A DNA stretch of 64,000 nucleotides from Rhodoferax sp. (lineage in GTDB: Bacteria > Pseudomonadota > Gammaproteobacteria > Burkholderiales > Burkholderiaceae_C): assembly GCA_031291305.1 (NCBI GenBank), contig JARLJH010000012.1, positions 1 through 64,000 on the forward strand, read 5' to 3'. The position numbers were made by a program, and so were the translations under genes. Positions 53,809 through 62,898 of the stretch are shown piece by piece. Below the pieces are notes generated by a model, which was given only the letters and a program-made list of their open reading frames with translations, did not search any database and was not told the origin of the DNA. Within the stretch, counting starts at the first letter, position 1, and each line of letters begins with the position of its first letter.

Positions 53809-54620
53809 GGTTTGTCTCCTGTTTGTTGTGTGATGAAAGCGCTGGCAGCTGCAATCAGGCGCTGTGCCTGATCACGATGCGGGGAGTGACCACAGTCGCT
53901 CAATTCAAGCAACTGGGTTTGCGGTACGCGTCGGGCGATGCCGTGAATCTGCTCCAAGGTGCCGTATTCGTCGTCCAGCCCTTGCACGGCCAACAGCGGG
54001 CAGCGGATGGTTTCAATCTCGGACTCGATCGACCACTGCCGAAACGGCGGATGCAGCCAGATGTCGTTCCAGCCCCAAAAGGCCGAGTCGGGATCGTCGT
54101 GGTACTTGGCCAGGCGTTGGCGCAAGTCGGTTTCCAGGTAGGCGGTGCGGGCTTTTTCAATGCTGCTGACCGACAGGTCTTCCACCAGAATGTGCGGCGC
54201 CAGCACAATGGCCCCGGCCAGCGCCTGCGGAAATTGCGCCGCGTACAAAAGCGCGATGGACGCACCGTCGCTGTGGCCGAACAGCCAAGGTGGCTGCGCG
54301 ACCGGGTCAACACCGAGTGCGCTCAACAAGGCCGGCAACACCTCATGGGCCTGCTGGTGCATGAAGTCCAGGCCCCAGGCTTCCTCGTCGGCGCGGGGTG
54401 TGGAGCGGCCATAGCCCGGGCGCGAGTACACCAGGCCACGGCAGCCCGCGGCCTCACACAACTGCTTGGGAAAGTCCCGCCACATCGCCAGCGAGCCCAA
54501 GCCCTCGTGCAGAAACACGATCAGTGGTGCGCTGCTGCGATGGGGCGCAATCCACAGATGCTCGATGCGAACCGTGCGCCCGGCCCAGTCGATCTCGACA
54601 AATTCTGCGGCCTGACTCAT
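53805..54620 (-). CDS. Alpha/beta-hydrolase, possible ring-cleavage product or thioester hydrolase
   Basis: 271 aa. Alpha/beta-hydrolase fold: oxyanion motif IVFLHEGLGSLAMWRDFPKQ, nucleophile elbow GHSDGASIALL (Ser in GHSDG) and C-terminal catalytic His in LSDCGHSPHRDQA. It overlaps both neighbours by ATGA junctions, so it is translationally coupled between bclA and the binding-protein gene. Hydrolases at this place in box clusters may recycle dead-end CoA esters or cleave a benzoate ester; the substrate is unknown. Confidence 0.87.
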   Translation of the reverse strand: MSQAAEFVEIDWAGRTVRIEHLWIAPHRSSAPLIVFLHEGLGSLAMWRDFPKQLCEAAGCRGLVYSRPGYGRSTPRADEEAWGLDFMHQQAHEVLPALLSALGVDPVAQPPWLFGHSDGASIALLYAAQFPQALAGAIVLAPHILVEDLSVSSIEKARTAYLETDLRQRLAKYHDDPDSAFWGWNDIWLHPPFRQWSIESEIETIRCPLLAVQGLDDEYGTLEQIHGIARRVPQTQLLELSDCGHSPHRDQAQRLIAAASAFITQQTGDKP

Positions 54621-56209
54621 GCAGCCTTGGCTTCAAGTTCACGCAGCTTGAAGCGCTGGATTTTGCCGGTGGCGGTTTTCGGTAAATCTTCAATGAAGGC
54701 GATCTGGCGCGGGTATTTGTAAGGAGCCAGCTTGTCCTTGACAAAGCTTTGCAACTCGACCTCCGTAGCTTGAGCGCCGCTCTTGAGCACCACAAAGGCT
54801 TTGGTCTTGGTCAAACCCTGCGCATCGGGCACGCCAATCACGGCGGCCTCCAGCACCGACGGGTGTTGCACCAGGGTGGCTTCCACCTCAAACGGTGACA
54901 CGTAGATGCCGCTGACCTTGAGCATGTCGTCGCTGCGCCCGCCGTAGGTGTAGCTGCCATCGCTGTTGCGCACGTATTTGTCGCCGCTCTTGGTCCAGCC
55001 GCCTTGAAAGGTTTCGCGGGTTTTGGCGCGGTTGGCCCAGTACATCATGGCCGCCGATGGGCCGCGGATGTACAGGTCGCCGGGTTCGCCGTCGGGCACC
55101 GCCGCGCCTTCGTCCCCACGCAGTTCAATGTCGTAGCCCGGCACCGGCCAGCCGGTGGTGCCGTAGCGCACCCGCTCTGGCGTGTTGGACAAAAAGATGT
55201 GCAGCATCTCGGTGGAACCAATGCCATCCACAATGTCCACGCCAAAGTGGCGCTTGAAGCGCTCACCCAGCTCGGCAGGCAAGGCCTCACCGGCGGACGA
55301 CACCAGGCGCAAAGCCAAATCACTGCGTGCAGGCAAATTCGGTGAGGCCAGCATACCCGCGAAACCGGTGGGGGCTCCGTAGAACACCGTCGGCTTCATG
55401 CCACCGACCTGGCCGAGCCAGCGCTTGAAAGTGGCATCGGGCGTGGCGCGTTCCCCCATCAGCAAGGTGGTGGCCCCGACACTCATCGGAAAACTCAGCG
55501 CATTGCCCAGGCCGTACGCAAAGAACAGCTTGGCTGCGGAAAAACATACATCGCGCTCGGTCAGCGCCAACACGCCCTTGCCATAAAGTTCCGCCGTCCA
55601 GTAGGGGTTGCCGTGCGAATGCACCGTGCCTTTGGGGCGGCCGGTGGAGCCTGACGAATAGAGCCAGAAGCCTGGATCGTCCGGGCTGGTGGCTGCTGGT
55701 TTGTTCAATAGTGATTGGGCTTGTACAAAGGTTTCAAACTCCACCTCAGCCGGGTGCAAAGGGGCGGCAGGGTGCGAGACGATGACCTTGCCCACCTCGT
55801 GATCCGACTTGGTCATAGCCGCCGTCAACGCGGGCAACAGCGCGCCCGACACCAGCACCGCTTGCGCGCGGGAGTGTTCCAGCATGTAGGCATAGTCGTC
55901 GGCGGTCAGCAGCGTGTTCACCGCCACCGGCACGATACCGGCGTACATGGCCCCCAGAAAACTCACCGGCCAGTCGTTGCAGTCGTGCATCAGGAGCAGT
56001 ACACGTTCTTCGCGCTTGATGCCCAAGCCACGCAGGCCAGAGGCCACACGGCGCACCCGTTCGTCCAATTGGCCGTAGCTGAGCATGCCGTGGTCGTCAA
56101 TGAAGGCGGCCTTGCTGGCGCGCTGGCTGTTGCACTGAAGCAGGTGCTGGGCAAAGTTGAAGCTGTCGCCCAGTGGGGTGACGGTGGGGGTTTCTGTGGG
56201 GGTGTTCAT
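54617..56209 (-). CDS. bclA: Benzoate-CoA ligase
   Basis: 530 aa, ANL superfamily, benzoate-CoA ligase type. FNFAQHLLQCNSQRASKAAF near the N terminus, adenylate loop WLYSSGSTGRPKGTVHSHGN, GSTEMLHIFLSN, and the C-terminal lysine in KTATGKIQRFKLREL. It activates benzoate with ATP and CoA, the entry step to the box pathway encoded around it. It overlaps the hydrolase gene by four bases and follows boxD across a 159-base spacer with repeat copy 11. Confidence 0.93.
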   Translation of the reverse strand: MNTPTETPTVTPLGDSFNFAQHLLQCNSQRASKAAFIDDHGMLSYGQLDERVRRVASGLRGLGIKREERVLLLMHDCNDWPVSFLGAMYAGIVPVAVNTLLTADDYAYMLEHSRAQAVLVSGALLPALTAAMTKSDHEVGKVIVSHPAAPLHPAEVEFETFVQAQSLLNKPAATSPDDPGFWLYSSGSTGRPKGTVHSHGNPYWTAELYGKGVLALTERDVCFSAAKLFFAYGLGNALSFPMSVGATTLLMGERATPDATFKRWLGQVGGMKPTVFYGAPTGFAGMLASPNLPARSDLALRLVSSAGEALPAELGERFKRHFGVDIVDGIGSTEMLHIFLSNTPERVRYGTTGWPVPGYDIELRGDEGAAVPDGEPGDLYIRGPSAAMMYWANRAKTRETFQGGWTKSGDKYVRNSDGSYTYGGRSDDMLKVSGIYVSPFEVEATLVQHPSVLEAAVIGVPDAQGLTKTKAFVVLKSGAQATEVELQSFVKDKLAPYKYPRQIAFIEDLPKTATGKIQRFKLRELEAKAA

Positions 56210-56298
56210 GTGCTTGTCTCGCTCGTTTTTTTAAGAAGTGACTCAGGGGGCTGCGGCTCAGTGCCAACAGCGTTCAGTCAGATTTATTGATGAAATAC

Positions 56299-56340
56299 GC
56301 CTGTAGCCCTTATCCAATAAGCGCAAGTAGCTATTTATTT
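56299..56340 (+). repeat. Comamonadaceae-type 45-bp intergenic repeat, copy 11
   Basis: GCCTGTAGCCCTTATCC, then AATAAGCGCAAGTAGCTATT. CTTAT-CCA-ATAAG inside can form a small hairpin. Located between boxD and bclA. Confidence 0.8.
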
Positions 56341-56368
56341 CGATGCAAACAGGCGAATGCTTCATGCT

Positions 56369-57919
56369 CTAGGCGCTCAAGCTGGCCAGCACGGTGGTGC
56401 TGGCTTGCACCGCGCTGCGCCGGTGGTAGAAGCCCAGGGCACGCAGCCCACCCAGTTCTTCACCGCCCCCAGCGCGGCCCGGCCCGCCGTGCAGCGACTG
56501 CGGCATCACATTGCCGTGGCCGGTATGCAACTGGCCCACATCGGGCGAAATCACGTGCACACGGCCATGACTGTCAGCCAGCTCCAGCGCCGTAGCGCCA
56601 AGGCTGGCGGGGTCAGCGCCATAGACGGAGGCCACCAGCGAGCCCTGGCCGCGGCGCACCAAAGCCAGCGCATGAGCGGCATCGCGGTAAGGCAGCAAAG
56701 TAGCCACGGGGCCAAATACCTCGGTGTTGTGCACGCGATCGGCCCCATCAGCATGGCGCACGCCCAGCAACGTGGGGCCGATACAGCAGGCAATCGCTGG
56801 ATCGGCATCCACCAAGGCGTGGGTGGCGCCATCGTGCAAGGTTTGCGCTTGTTGCTTCAAATAGTCCAGCCCAGCGCGTACGCTGTCCAACTGCGCACGG
56901 TTGACAAGCGCCCCCATGCGCACTGATTCGTTGCGCGGGTTGCCCACCGTGGTTTTGCTCAGTCGGGCGGCAATGGCTTGCGCCGCCGCGTCATAGCAGG
57001 CTTCGGGCACGAAGACACGGCGAATGGCGGTGCACTTCTGGCCAGACTTGACCGTCATCTCACGCGCCACTTCTTTCACCAGCAGATCAAAGGCATCGCT
57101 ACCGGGTACGGCATCGGGCAAGAGCAGGGCCGAGTTGACGCTGTCGGCCTCGATGTTGACGCGCACAAAGCGCTGCGCCACGGCTGGGTGGGATCGAATC
57201 ACCCCCGCGGTTTCGGCCGAACCGGTGAAGGACACCACGTCAAAGGGCTGCAGGGCGTCCATCAAGCCTGCCGAGCTGCCGCAGATCACCGACAGCGCGC
57301 CGCTGGGGAAGATGCCCGCATCGACCACGTCCTTGACCATGCGCTGGGTCAGCCAGGCGGTGGCGGTGGCCGGTTTGACAATCACCGGCACGCCCGACAG
57401 CAGCGCCGGGGCAGCTTTTTCCCACAAGCCCCAGGCCGGAAAGTTGAAAGCGTTGATGAACAGCGCCACACCGCGTGTCGGCACCATCACATGCTGGGAC
57501 TGGAACAGCGGGTCTTTGCCTAAGCGTGCGGCTTCGCCGTCGAGCATGAAGTGCCGGTCGCCCAAACTGTCACCCAGCTTGGCGTAGTGGCCCAGCGTAA
57601 AAACCGCGCCGTCAATGTCCACTGCAGAGTCGTTCTTGACCGTGCCGCTGTTGGCCGTGGCCATCTCGTAATAGGCATCGCGGTTGGCTTGCAATACCTT
57701 GACGGCAGCCCCCAACATGGCGGCGCGCTCACGGTAGCTCAGTGCACGCAAGGCAGCCCCGCCTTGGTTGCGGGCGAAGGCAAAGCCAGCGGCCAGGTCC
57801 AGGCCGGTGGCATCAACGCGCACGAGTTCCGTGCCGAGCACGGGGTCGATCAAAGCAGTGCCAGCGCCGTTACCGGTTTGCCATTGGCCCGCGAGAAAAT
57901 TGGAAATCAGTTCAGACAT
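56369..57919 (-). CDS. boxD: 3,4-dehydroadipyl-CoA semialdehyde dehydrogenase
   Basis: 516 aa, aldehyde dehydrogenase superfamily, of the PaaZ/BoxD-like group. FINAFNFPAWGLWEKAAPAL is the substrate/cofactor channel motif, VSFTGSAETAGVIRSH lies near the NAD site, and KSGQKCTAIRRVFV carries the catalytic cysteine. The C terminus reads MPQSLHGGPGRAGGGEELGG. It oxidises the ring-opening semialdehyde made by BoxC to 3,4-dehydroadipyl-CoA with NADP+. It starts 11 bases after the DUF4863 gene. Confidence 0.92.
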   Translation of the reverse strand: MSELISNFLAGQWQTGNGAGTALIDPVLGTELVRVDATGLDLAAGFAFARNQGGAALRALSYRERAAMLGAAVKVLQANRDAYYEMATANSGTVKNDSAVDIDGAVFTLGHYAKLGDSLGDRHFMLDGEAARLGKDPLFQSQHVMVPTRGVALFINAFNFPAWGLWEKAAPALLSGVPVIVKPATATAWLTQRMVKDVVDAGIFPSGALSVICGSSAGLMDALQPFDVVSFTGSAETAGVIRSHPAVAQRFVRVNIEADSVNSALLLPDAVPGSDAFDLLVKEVAREMTVKSGQKCTAIRRVFVPEACYDAAAQAIAARLSKTTVGNPRNESVRMGALVNRAQLDSVRAGLDYLKQQAQTLHDGATHALVDADPAIACCIGPTLLGVRHADGADRVHNTEVFGPVATLLPYRDAAHALALVRRGQGSLVASVYGADPASLGATALELADSHGRVHVISPDVGQLHTGHGNVMPQSLHGGPGRAGGGEELGGLRALGFYHRRSAVQASTTVLASLSA

Positions 57920-57930
57920 GTTCGTAAGGA

Positions 57931-58395
57931 TCAGCGTGTGAAAGTGATGCTGCCTTCAGGCAACAGGTAAAGCACCAGGGCGCGGCCCCCAGTGACGGTG
58001 GGGCGGTGAGCACTGCCGGGTGGGCAAACCAGCCAACCTGCGGGGCGGCCATCAAACTGAGCTCCCTCCTCCAGCGGCATGATCAGGTCAATCTCACCAT
58101 TGGGGTGCGTGTGATGTGGCCCGGCGACGTCTGTCATGTCCACCACATCGACCGAGAAGCCGTGCAGATCCGGCGCGGGTTTGAAAATGCGACCGTAACG
58201 GAGGCCGCCGCCTTCGCGGTCGCACAGCCAGCCTTCGCGGACTCCTGCTTCGCAGCTTTGCTTCAATTGGGTATAGGTGGCGGAATCGACTCCGTGCTCG
58301 GCGTTCAGCCAGGTGTCCAGACTGGCATCCAGGGGGCGACCGGCCAGTTGGGCGCTGAGTTTCGCGATCTGTTCGCGAAATTGAGTAGGTGACAT
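57931..58395 (-). CDS. DUF4863 family protein of the box cluster
   Basis: 154 aa from the ATG at 58395, with CGGAG upstream; an earlier ATG (58431) lies before that Shine-Dalgarno sequence and is less likely. DUF4863-type protein: REQIAKLSAQLAGRPLDASL at the start and a cupin-like C-terminal half with GPHHTHPNGEIDLIMP and CPPGSAHRPTVTGGRAL. It regularly accompanies boxD and boxR in betaproteobacterial benzoate clusters; its biochemical role is not known to me. The His-rich cupin motif suggests a metal site. Confidence 0.85.
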   Translation of the reverse strand: MSPTQFREQIAKLSAQLAGRPLDASLDTWLNAEHGVDSATYTQLKQSCEAGVREGWLCDREGGGLRYGRIFKPAPDLHGFSVDVVDMTDVAGPHHTHPNGEIDLIMPLEEGAQFDGRPAGWLVCPPGSAHRPTVTGGRALVLYLLPEGSITFTR

Positions 58396-58484
58396 GAGGC
58401 AAACTCCGTTGTTACTATTTTGCTTGCGCAATTCAGATTAATGAATTATTGTGCATGTACGAACCATAAGACCCTCGTTACACC

Positions 58485-59459
58485 ATGTCAAGCACTATAT
58501 TGCATACATCCGGGTTTACACCTAGCATTTCCTCGGTAGACCAAGGCGCTCCCCAGGCACTTGTTACTCCTCCAGAAGGGGGCACTGGGGACGAGAAGAA
58601 CCCTTTTCTGACCGCATTGGGTGAGCGTGTAAGAGCCTTGCGCTCACGCCGGGGCATGACCCGCAAGGCGCTAGCGCATGTGGCTGATGTGTCTGAGCGG
58701 CACCTGGCAAATCTGGAATACGGTGTGGGCAACGCCTCGATCCTGGTGCTGCTGCAAGTGGCAGGGGCCCTGCAATGCTCCCTGGGCGAGCTGATTGGCG
58801 ACGTGACCACCTCGTCGCCCGAGTGGCTGATGATTCGCGAACTGCTGGAGCAGCGCGACGATGCCACCTTGCAGCGCGTGCGCATTGCCATTGGTGAAAT
58901 GTTGGGCACGGGCGGTGGCAACGCAGCCTTGAGCCCGCGCATTGCCTTGATTGGCTTGCGTGGCGCGGGCAAGTCCACACTGGGGCAAATGCTGGCCGAA
59001 GACCTGGGTTTTCCCTTTGTAGAGCTGAGTCGCGAGATCGAAAAATTTGCTGGCTGCAGCGTGTCCGAAATCCAGGCGTTGTATGGCGTGAACGCCTACC
59101 GGCGCTACGAGCGGCGCGCGCTGGAAGAAGCCATCCAGATCTACCCGGAGGCGGTGATCGCCACGCCCGGTGGCCTGGTGTCGGATGCAGCCACCTTCAA
59201 TGAGCTGCTGGCGCACTGCACCACCGTGTGGCTGCAAGCCGACCCCGAAGACCACATGAAACGTGTCACCGCACAGGGCGATTTGCGCCCCATGGCGGCC
59301 AGCAAGGAGGCCATGGAGGACCTCAAAGGCATTCTGCATGGCCGCGCCGCGTTCTATTCCAAGGCGCAATACAAACTCGACACCAGCGCCCAGCCTCTGG
59401 GGCCAACTTTTGACGCTTTACGCAACATGGTGCGCAAAGTTCTTCAACTTCCGGTCTGA
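58485..59459 (+). CDS. boxR: BoxR, benzoyl-CoA-responsive regulator (XRE HTH fused to shikimate-kinase-like domain)
   Basis: 324 aa. An N-terminal XRE helix-turn-helix (about residues 44-105, with SRRGMTRKALAHVADVSERH) joins a C-terminal shikimate-kinase-like domain with Walker A GLRGAGKST (157-165). This is the BoxR/BzdR architecture, in which benzoyl-CoA binding to the kinase-like domain releases DNA. An N-terminal extension of about 40 residues (TPPEGGTGDEKN) precedes the HTH. It lies between the divergent boxD side and boxC side of the cluster and should repress both. Confidence 0.94.
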   Translation: MSSTILHTSGFTPSISSVDQGAPQALVTPPEGGTGDEKNPFLTALGERVRALRSRRGMTRKALAHVADVSERHLANLEYGVGNASILVLLQVAGALQCSLGELIGDVTTSSPEWLMIRELLEQRDDATLQRVRIAIGEMLGTGGGNAALSPRIALIGLRGAGKSTLGQMLAEDLGFPFVELSREIEKFAGCSVSEIQALYGVNAYRRYERRALEEAIQIYPEAVIATPGGLVSDAATFNELLAHCTTVWLQADPEDHMKRVTAQGDLRPMAASKEAMEDLKGILHGRAAFYSKAQYKLDTSAQPLGPTFDALRNMVRKVLQLPV

Positions 59460-59475
59460 ATCTTTTTCAAAAAGA

Positions 59476-59553
59476 TGCATCAAAGTGCTTTACCTTGATC
59501 TCAAACATGCATTATGATGCGTGCATTGATGTCGATAAATGCATTTTCATGCT
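59476..59553. promoter_or_regulatory. Candidate BoxR operator: repeated TGCA-N6-TGC boxes before boxC
   Basis: The boxR-boxC spacer has TGCA at 59476, 59508, 59522 and 59540 and partial TGC(T/G) boxes at 59486, 59518 and 59550, each exactly ten bases after a TGCA (59476-59486, 59508-59518, 59540-59550). From memory, BoxR operators contain TGCA boxes separated by 6 bases, which fits. A single TGCA at 58452 lies in the boxR/DUF4863 spacer. Confidence 0.6.
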
Positions 59554-59575
59554 TCCAACCTGAGGAGAAAAGAAC

Positions 59576-61234
59576 GTGAGCAACCCCAACCGTGTCGAGT
59601 ACCAAACCACACCAGCCCAGTACAAGCACTGGAAGCTGGAGTTCAATGGCCCGGTGGCCACACTCAAAGCCGACTTTGACGAAAACGCTGGCCTGCGCCC
59701 TGGCTACAAGCTCAAGCTCAACAGCTACGACCTGGGCGTCGACATTGAATTGAACGATGCCATCAGCCGTATCCGCTTTGAGCACCCCGAAGTGCGTACC
59801 GTGGTCGTCACCAGCGCCAAGGACCGCGTGTTCTGCTCGGGTGCCAACATCTTCATGCTGGGGGTCAGCAGCCACGCCTGGAAGGTGAACTTCTGCAAAT
59901 TCACCAACGAAACCCGCAACGGCCTGGAAGACTCTTCCGAATACAGCGGCCTCAAATTCCTGGCCGCCGTCAACGGCGCCTGCGCCGGTGGTGGCTACGA
60001 ACTGGCGCTGGCCTGCGATGAAATCATTCTGGTGGACGACCGCTCCAGCGCGGTGAGCCTGCCTGAAGTGCCCTTGCTGGGCGTGCTGCCCGGCACCGGC
60101 GGCCTGACCCGCGTGACCGACAAGCGCCACGTGCGCCATGACCTGGCCGACCTGTTCTGCACCAGCGCCGAAGGCGTGCGTGGTGAGAAAGCCGTGGCCT
60201 GGCGCTTGGTGGATGCAGTGGCCAAACCCGCCGTGTTTGCCCAGAAGGTGCAAGAACGCGCCCTGGCGCTGGCCGCCCAGAGTGACCGCCCGGCGGATGC
60301 CAAAGGTGTGGCACTGACACCGCTGGCGCGCACGCTGGAAGCCGACGCACTGCGCTACAGCCATGTCGTGGTCGAGATTGACCGCGCCAAGCGCACCGCC
60401 ACCTTCACCGTCAAGGCCCCGACCGGCGCACAGCCCAACGATATCGCTGGCATTGAAGCTGCTGGTGCAGCCTGGTATCCGCTGGCCATGGCGCGTGAGC
60501 TGGAAGATGCCATTCTGCAAATGCGCACCAATGAGACTGAAATCGGCACCTGGCTGATCAAAACCGAAGGTGACTCCAAAACCGTGCTGGCACTCGATGC
60601 CACGCTGCTGGCGCACCAAAACCACTGGCTGGTGCGTGAAACCATTGGCCTGCTGCGCCGCACCTTCAGCCGCCTGGACGTGTCCTCACGCAGCCTGTTT
60701 GCGCTGATTGAAGCAGGCTCCTGCTTTGTCGGCACGCTGCTGGAACTCGCCCTGGCCTGCGACCGCAGCTACCAATTGATCTTGCCCAATGATGAAGCCG
60801 CCACACCGCGCATCACGGTGACCGAAACCAACTTCAGCCTCTACCCCATGGCCACCACGCAAAGCCGCCTGGGCCGCCGTTTCTACGACGAGCAAGCTGC
60901 GCTGGACGCGGTGCGCGCCAAGATGGGTGAAGCACTCGATGCCGATGCCGCCTTTGCGCTCGGCTTGGTGACCTCCAACCCCGACGACATCGACTGGGCT
61001 GACGAAGTGCGCATTGCGATTGAAGAACGTGTCTCCATGTCGCCCGATTCACTGACCGGCCTGGAAGCTAACCTGCGCTTCAACGGCCCGGAAAACATGG
61101 TCACCCGCGTCTTTGGCCGCCTGACCGCCTGGCAGAACTGGATATTCCAGCGCCCCAACGCCGTGGGTGAAAAAGGCGCACTCAAGGTCTATGGCAAGGG
61201 CGAAAAAGCAGTTTTTGACTGGAATCGCGTCTAG
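59576..61234 (+). CDS. boxC: 2,3-epoxybenzoyl-CoA dihydrolase
   Basis: 552 aa; GTG start at 59576 behind GAGGAG. A double crotonase-like protein as expected for BoxC: first half RVFCSGANIFMLGVSSHAWK and FLAAVNGACAGGGYELALAC, second half with IEAGSCFVGTLLELALACDR. It hydrolyses 2,3-epoxybenzoyl-CoA with ring opening, releasing formate and giving 3,4-dehydroadipyl-CoA semialdehyde. The stop codon TAG is part of repeat copy 12. First gene of boxCBA. Confidence 0.95.
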   Translation: MSNPNRVEYQTTPAQYKHWKLEFNGPVATLKADFDENAGLRPGYKLKLNSYDLGVDIELNDAISRIRFEHPEVRTVVVTSAKDRVFCSGANIFMLGVSSHAWKVNFCKFTNETRNGLEDSSEYSGLKFLAAVNGACAGGGYELALACDEIILVDDRSSAVSLPEVPLLGVLPGTGGLTRVTDKRHVRHDLADLFCTSAEGVRGEKAVAWRLVDAVAKPAVFAQKVQERALALAAQSDRPADAKGVALTPLARTLEADALRYSHVVVEIDRAKRTATFTVKAPTGAQPNDIAGIEAAGAAWYPLAMARELEDAILQMRTNETEIGTWLIKTEGDSKTVLALDATLLAHQNHWLVRETIGLLRRTFSRLDVSSRSLFALIEAGSCFVGTLLELALACDRSYQLILPNDEAATPRITVTETNFSLYPMATTQSRLGRRFYDEQAALDAVRAKMGEALDADAAFALGLVTSNPDDIDWADEVRIAIEERVSMSPDSLTGLEANLRFNGPENMVTRVFGRLTAWQNWIFQRPNAVGEKGALKVYGKGEKAVFDWNRV

Positions 61235-61273
61235 CCCCCGTACTTACTGCGCAAGCAGCTATTTATTTTATAG
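61229..61273 (+). repeat. Comamonadaceae-type 45-bp intergenic repeat, copy 12
   Basis: GTCTAGCCCCCGTACTTAC, then TGCGCAAGCAGCTATTTATT. Its first TAG is the stop codon of boxC, and it fills most of the boxC-boxB spacer. Confidence 0.8.
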
Positions 61274-61295
61274 TAAATATTTCTAGGAGAACAGC

Positions 61296-62723
61296 ATGAG
61301 TTCCATCACCTACGGCGACAAAATTCCCAACAACGTTAACCTCAGCGAAGACCGCACCCTGCAACGTGCGCTGGAGCAGTGGCAGCCCAACTACCTGAAA
61401 TGGTGGGGCGACATGGGGCCTGATGATTCGCAAAATTTCGATGTGTACCTGCGCACCGCCATCAGTGTCGACCCCCAAGGTTGGGCGCAATTTGGCCACG
61501 TGAAGATGCCCGACTACCGCTGGGGCATTTTCCTGAACCCGGCCGAAAAAGACCGCAAGATCCATTTTGGCGACCACAAGGGTGAAGATGCCTGGCAAGA
61601 CGTACCCGGTGAATACCGCGCCAACCTGCGCCGCATCATCGTCACGCAAGGCGACACCGAGCCTGCCAGCGTAGAACAACAGCGCCACCTGGGCCTGACC
61701 GCGCCCAGCCAGTACGACCTGCGTAACCTGTTTCAGGTGAACGTGGAAGAAGGCCGCCACCTGTGGGCCATGGTCTACCTGCTGCACAAGTACTTTGGCC
61801 GTGATGGCCGCGAGGAAGGCGAAGCGCTGCTGGAGCGCCGCAGCGGCCAGCAGGACAACCCGCGCATCCTGCAAGCCTTCAACGAAGAAACGCCGGATTG
61901 GCTGAGCTTCTTCATGTTCACCTACTTCACCGACCGCGACGGCAAGTTCCAGCTCTGCGCCTTGGCCGAGAGCAGCTTCGACCCGCTGGCCCGCACCACC
62001 AAGTTCATGCTCACCGAGGAAGCGCACCACATGTTTGTCGGTGAGTCCGGCATCTCGCGCATCATCCAGCGCACCTGTCAGGCCATGAACGACCTCAAGA
62101 CCGACGATGTGACCAAACTGCGTGCGGCAGGTGTGATCGACCTGCCCACGCTGCAGCGCTACCTGAACTTCCACTTCAGCGTGACCATCGACCTGTTTGG
62201 TGCCGACGAGTCCAGCAACGCCGCCACCTTCTACAACACCGGCCTCAAAGGCCGCTTTGAAGAAGGCAAGCGCATGGACGACCACCAGCTCAAGGGCGGC
62301 ACCTACAAAGTGCTCAATGCCGTGGGTGGCCAGTTGGTGGAGAAAGAAGTGCCGATGCTCAATGCGCTGAACGAAGTGCTGCGCGACGACTACATCAAGG
62401 ACTCCATCGGTGGTGTGGAACGCTGGAACAAGGTCATTGAAAAAGCGGGCATTCCGTTCAAATTGAAAGCACCACACAAGGCATTCCATCGCAACATTGG
62501 TGCACTGTCGCAGGTCAAGGTGTCGCCAGATGGTCGCGTGCTCAGCGAAGCCGAGTGGAAGGCCAATGTAGACAACTGGTTGCCCAGCGAGGCGGACCGC
62601 GCCTTCGTGGGCAGCCTGATGGGCCGTGTGGTGGAAACCGGCAAGTTCGCCAACTGGATTGCGCCGCCCATGTTGGGCATCAATCGCCAGTCGACGGACT
62701 TCGAGTATGTGCGGTTTAACTGA
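61296..62723 (+). CDS. boxB: Benzoyl-CoA 2,3-epoxidase, oxygenase component
   Basis: 475 aa, class I diiron protein. The two diiron ExxH motifs are visible in FQVNVEEGRHLWAMVYL (E152-H155) and LTEEAHHMFVGESG (near 241-245), with further Glu ligands near residues 122 and 198-212. With the reductase BoxA it inserts one oxygen into benzoyl-CoA to give the 2,3-epoxide. Strong AGGAG before the ATG. The 356-base spacer to boxA is unusually long for this operon and holds two nested hairpin elements. Confidence 0.95.
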   Translation: MSSITYGDKIPNNVNLSEDRTLQRALEQWQPNYLKWWGDMGPDDSQNFDVYLRTAISVDPQGWAQFGHVKMPDYRWGIFLNPAEKDRKIHFGDHKGEDAWQDVPGEYRANLRRIIVTQGDTEPASVEQQRHLGLTAPSQYDLRNLFQVNVEEGRHLWAMVYLLHKYFGRDGREEGEALLERRSGQQDNPRILQAFNEETPDWLSFFMFTYFTDRDGKFQLCALAESSFDPLARTTKFMLTEEAHHMFVGESGISRIIQRTCQAMNDLKTDDVTKLRAAGVIDLPTLQRYLNFHFSVTIDLFGADESSNAATFYNTGLKGRFEEGKRMDDHQLKGGTYKVLNAVGGQLVEKEVPMLNALNEVLRDDYIKDSIGGVERWNKVIEKAGIPFKLKAPHKAFHRNIGALSQVKVSPDGRVLSEAEWKANVDNWLPSEADRAFVGSLMGRVVETGKFANWIAPPMLGINRQSTDFEYVRFN

Positions 62724-62755
62724 GCTTGTTTTTGCTGGCTGTTTGTGCTGAACCC

Positions 62756-62860
62756 GCAGCGGGCCAGGGGTGCGTACCTCCGCTCATGTCCCCCGCCCTG
62801 AGGCTTACACCTCAGGGCTCCTCCTTGACTTCGCTGCGGTACACGCCCCTGACCCGCTGC
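62756..62860 (-). ncRNA. Nested hairpin element, copy A
   Basis: Outer arms 62756-62778 and 62838-62860 (23 bases each) form an inverted repeat with three differences. On the minus strand two of these are U-G wobbles and one a C/A mismatch. Inside, read on the minus strand, are TCAAGGAGGAG, a 9-bp hairpin GCCCTGAGG/CCTCAGGGC with a 6-base loop, and GGGGGACA. Located between boxB and boxA, opposite to copy B. Confidence 0.65.
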
Positions 62861-62898
62861 TAAACGGTATGGTTTGCTGGCAAGCCAAAACGCTTGCA

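Noticed and set aside
61263..62489. A 408-codon minus-strand open frame opposite boxB
   Set aside because: Antisense shadow of boxB with no Shine-Dalgarno sequence and no recognisable motif.
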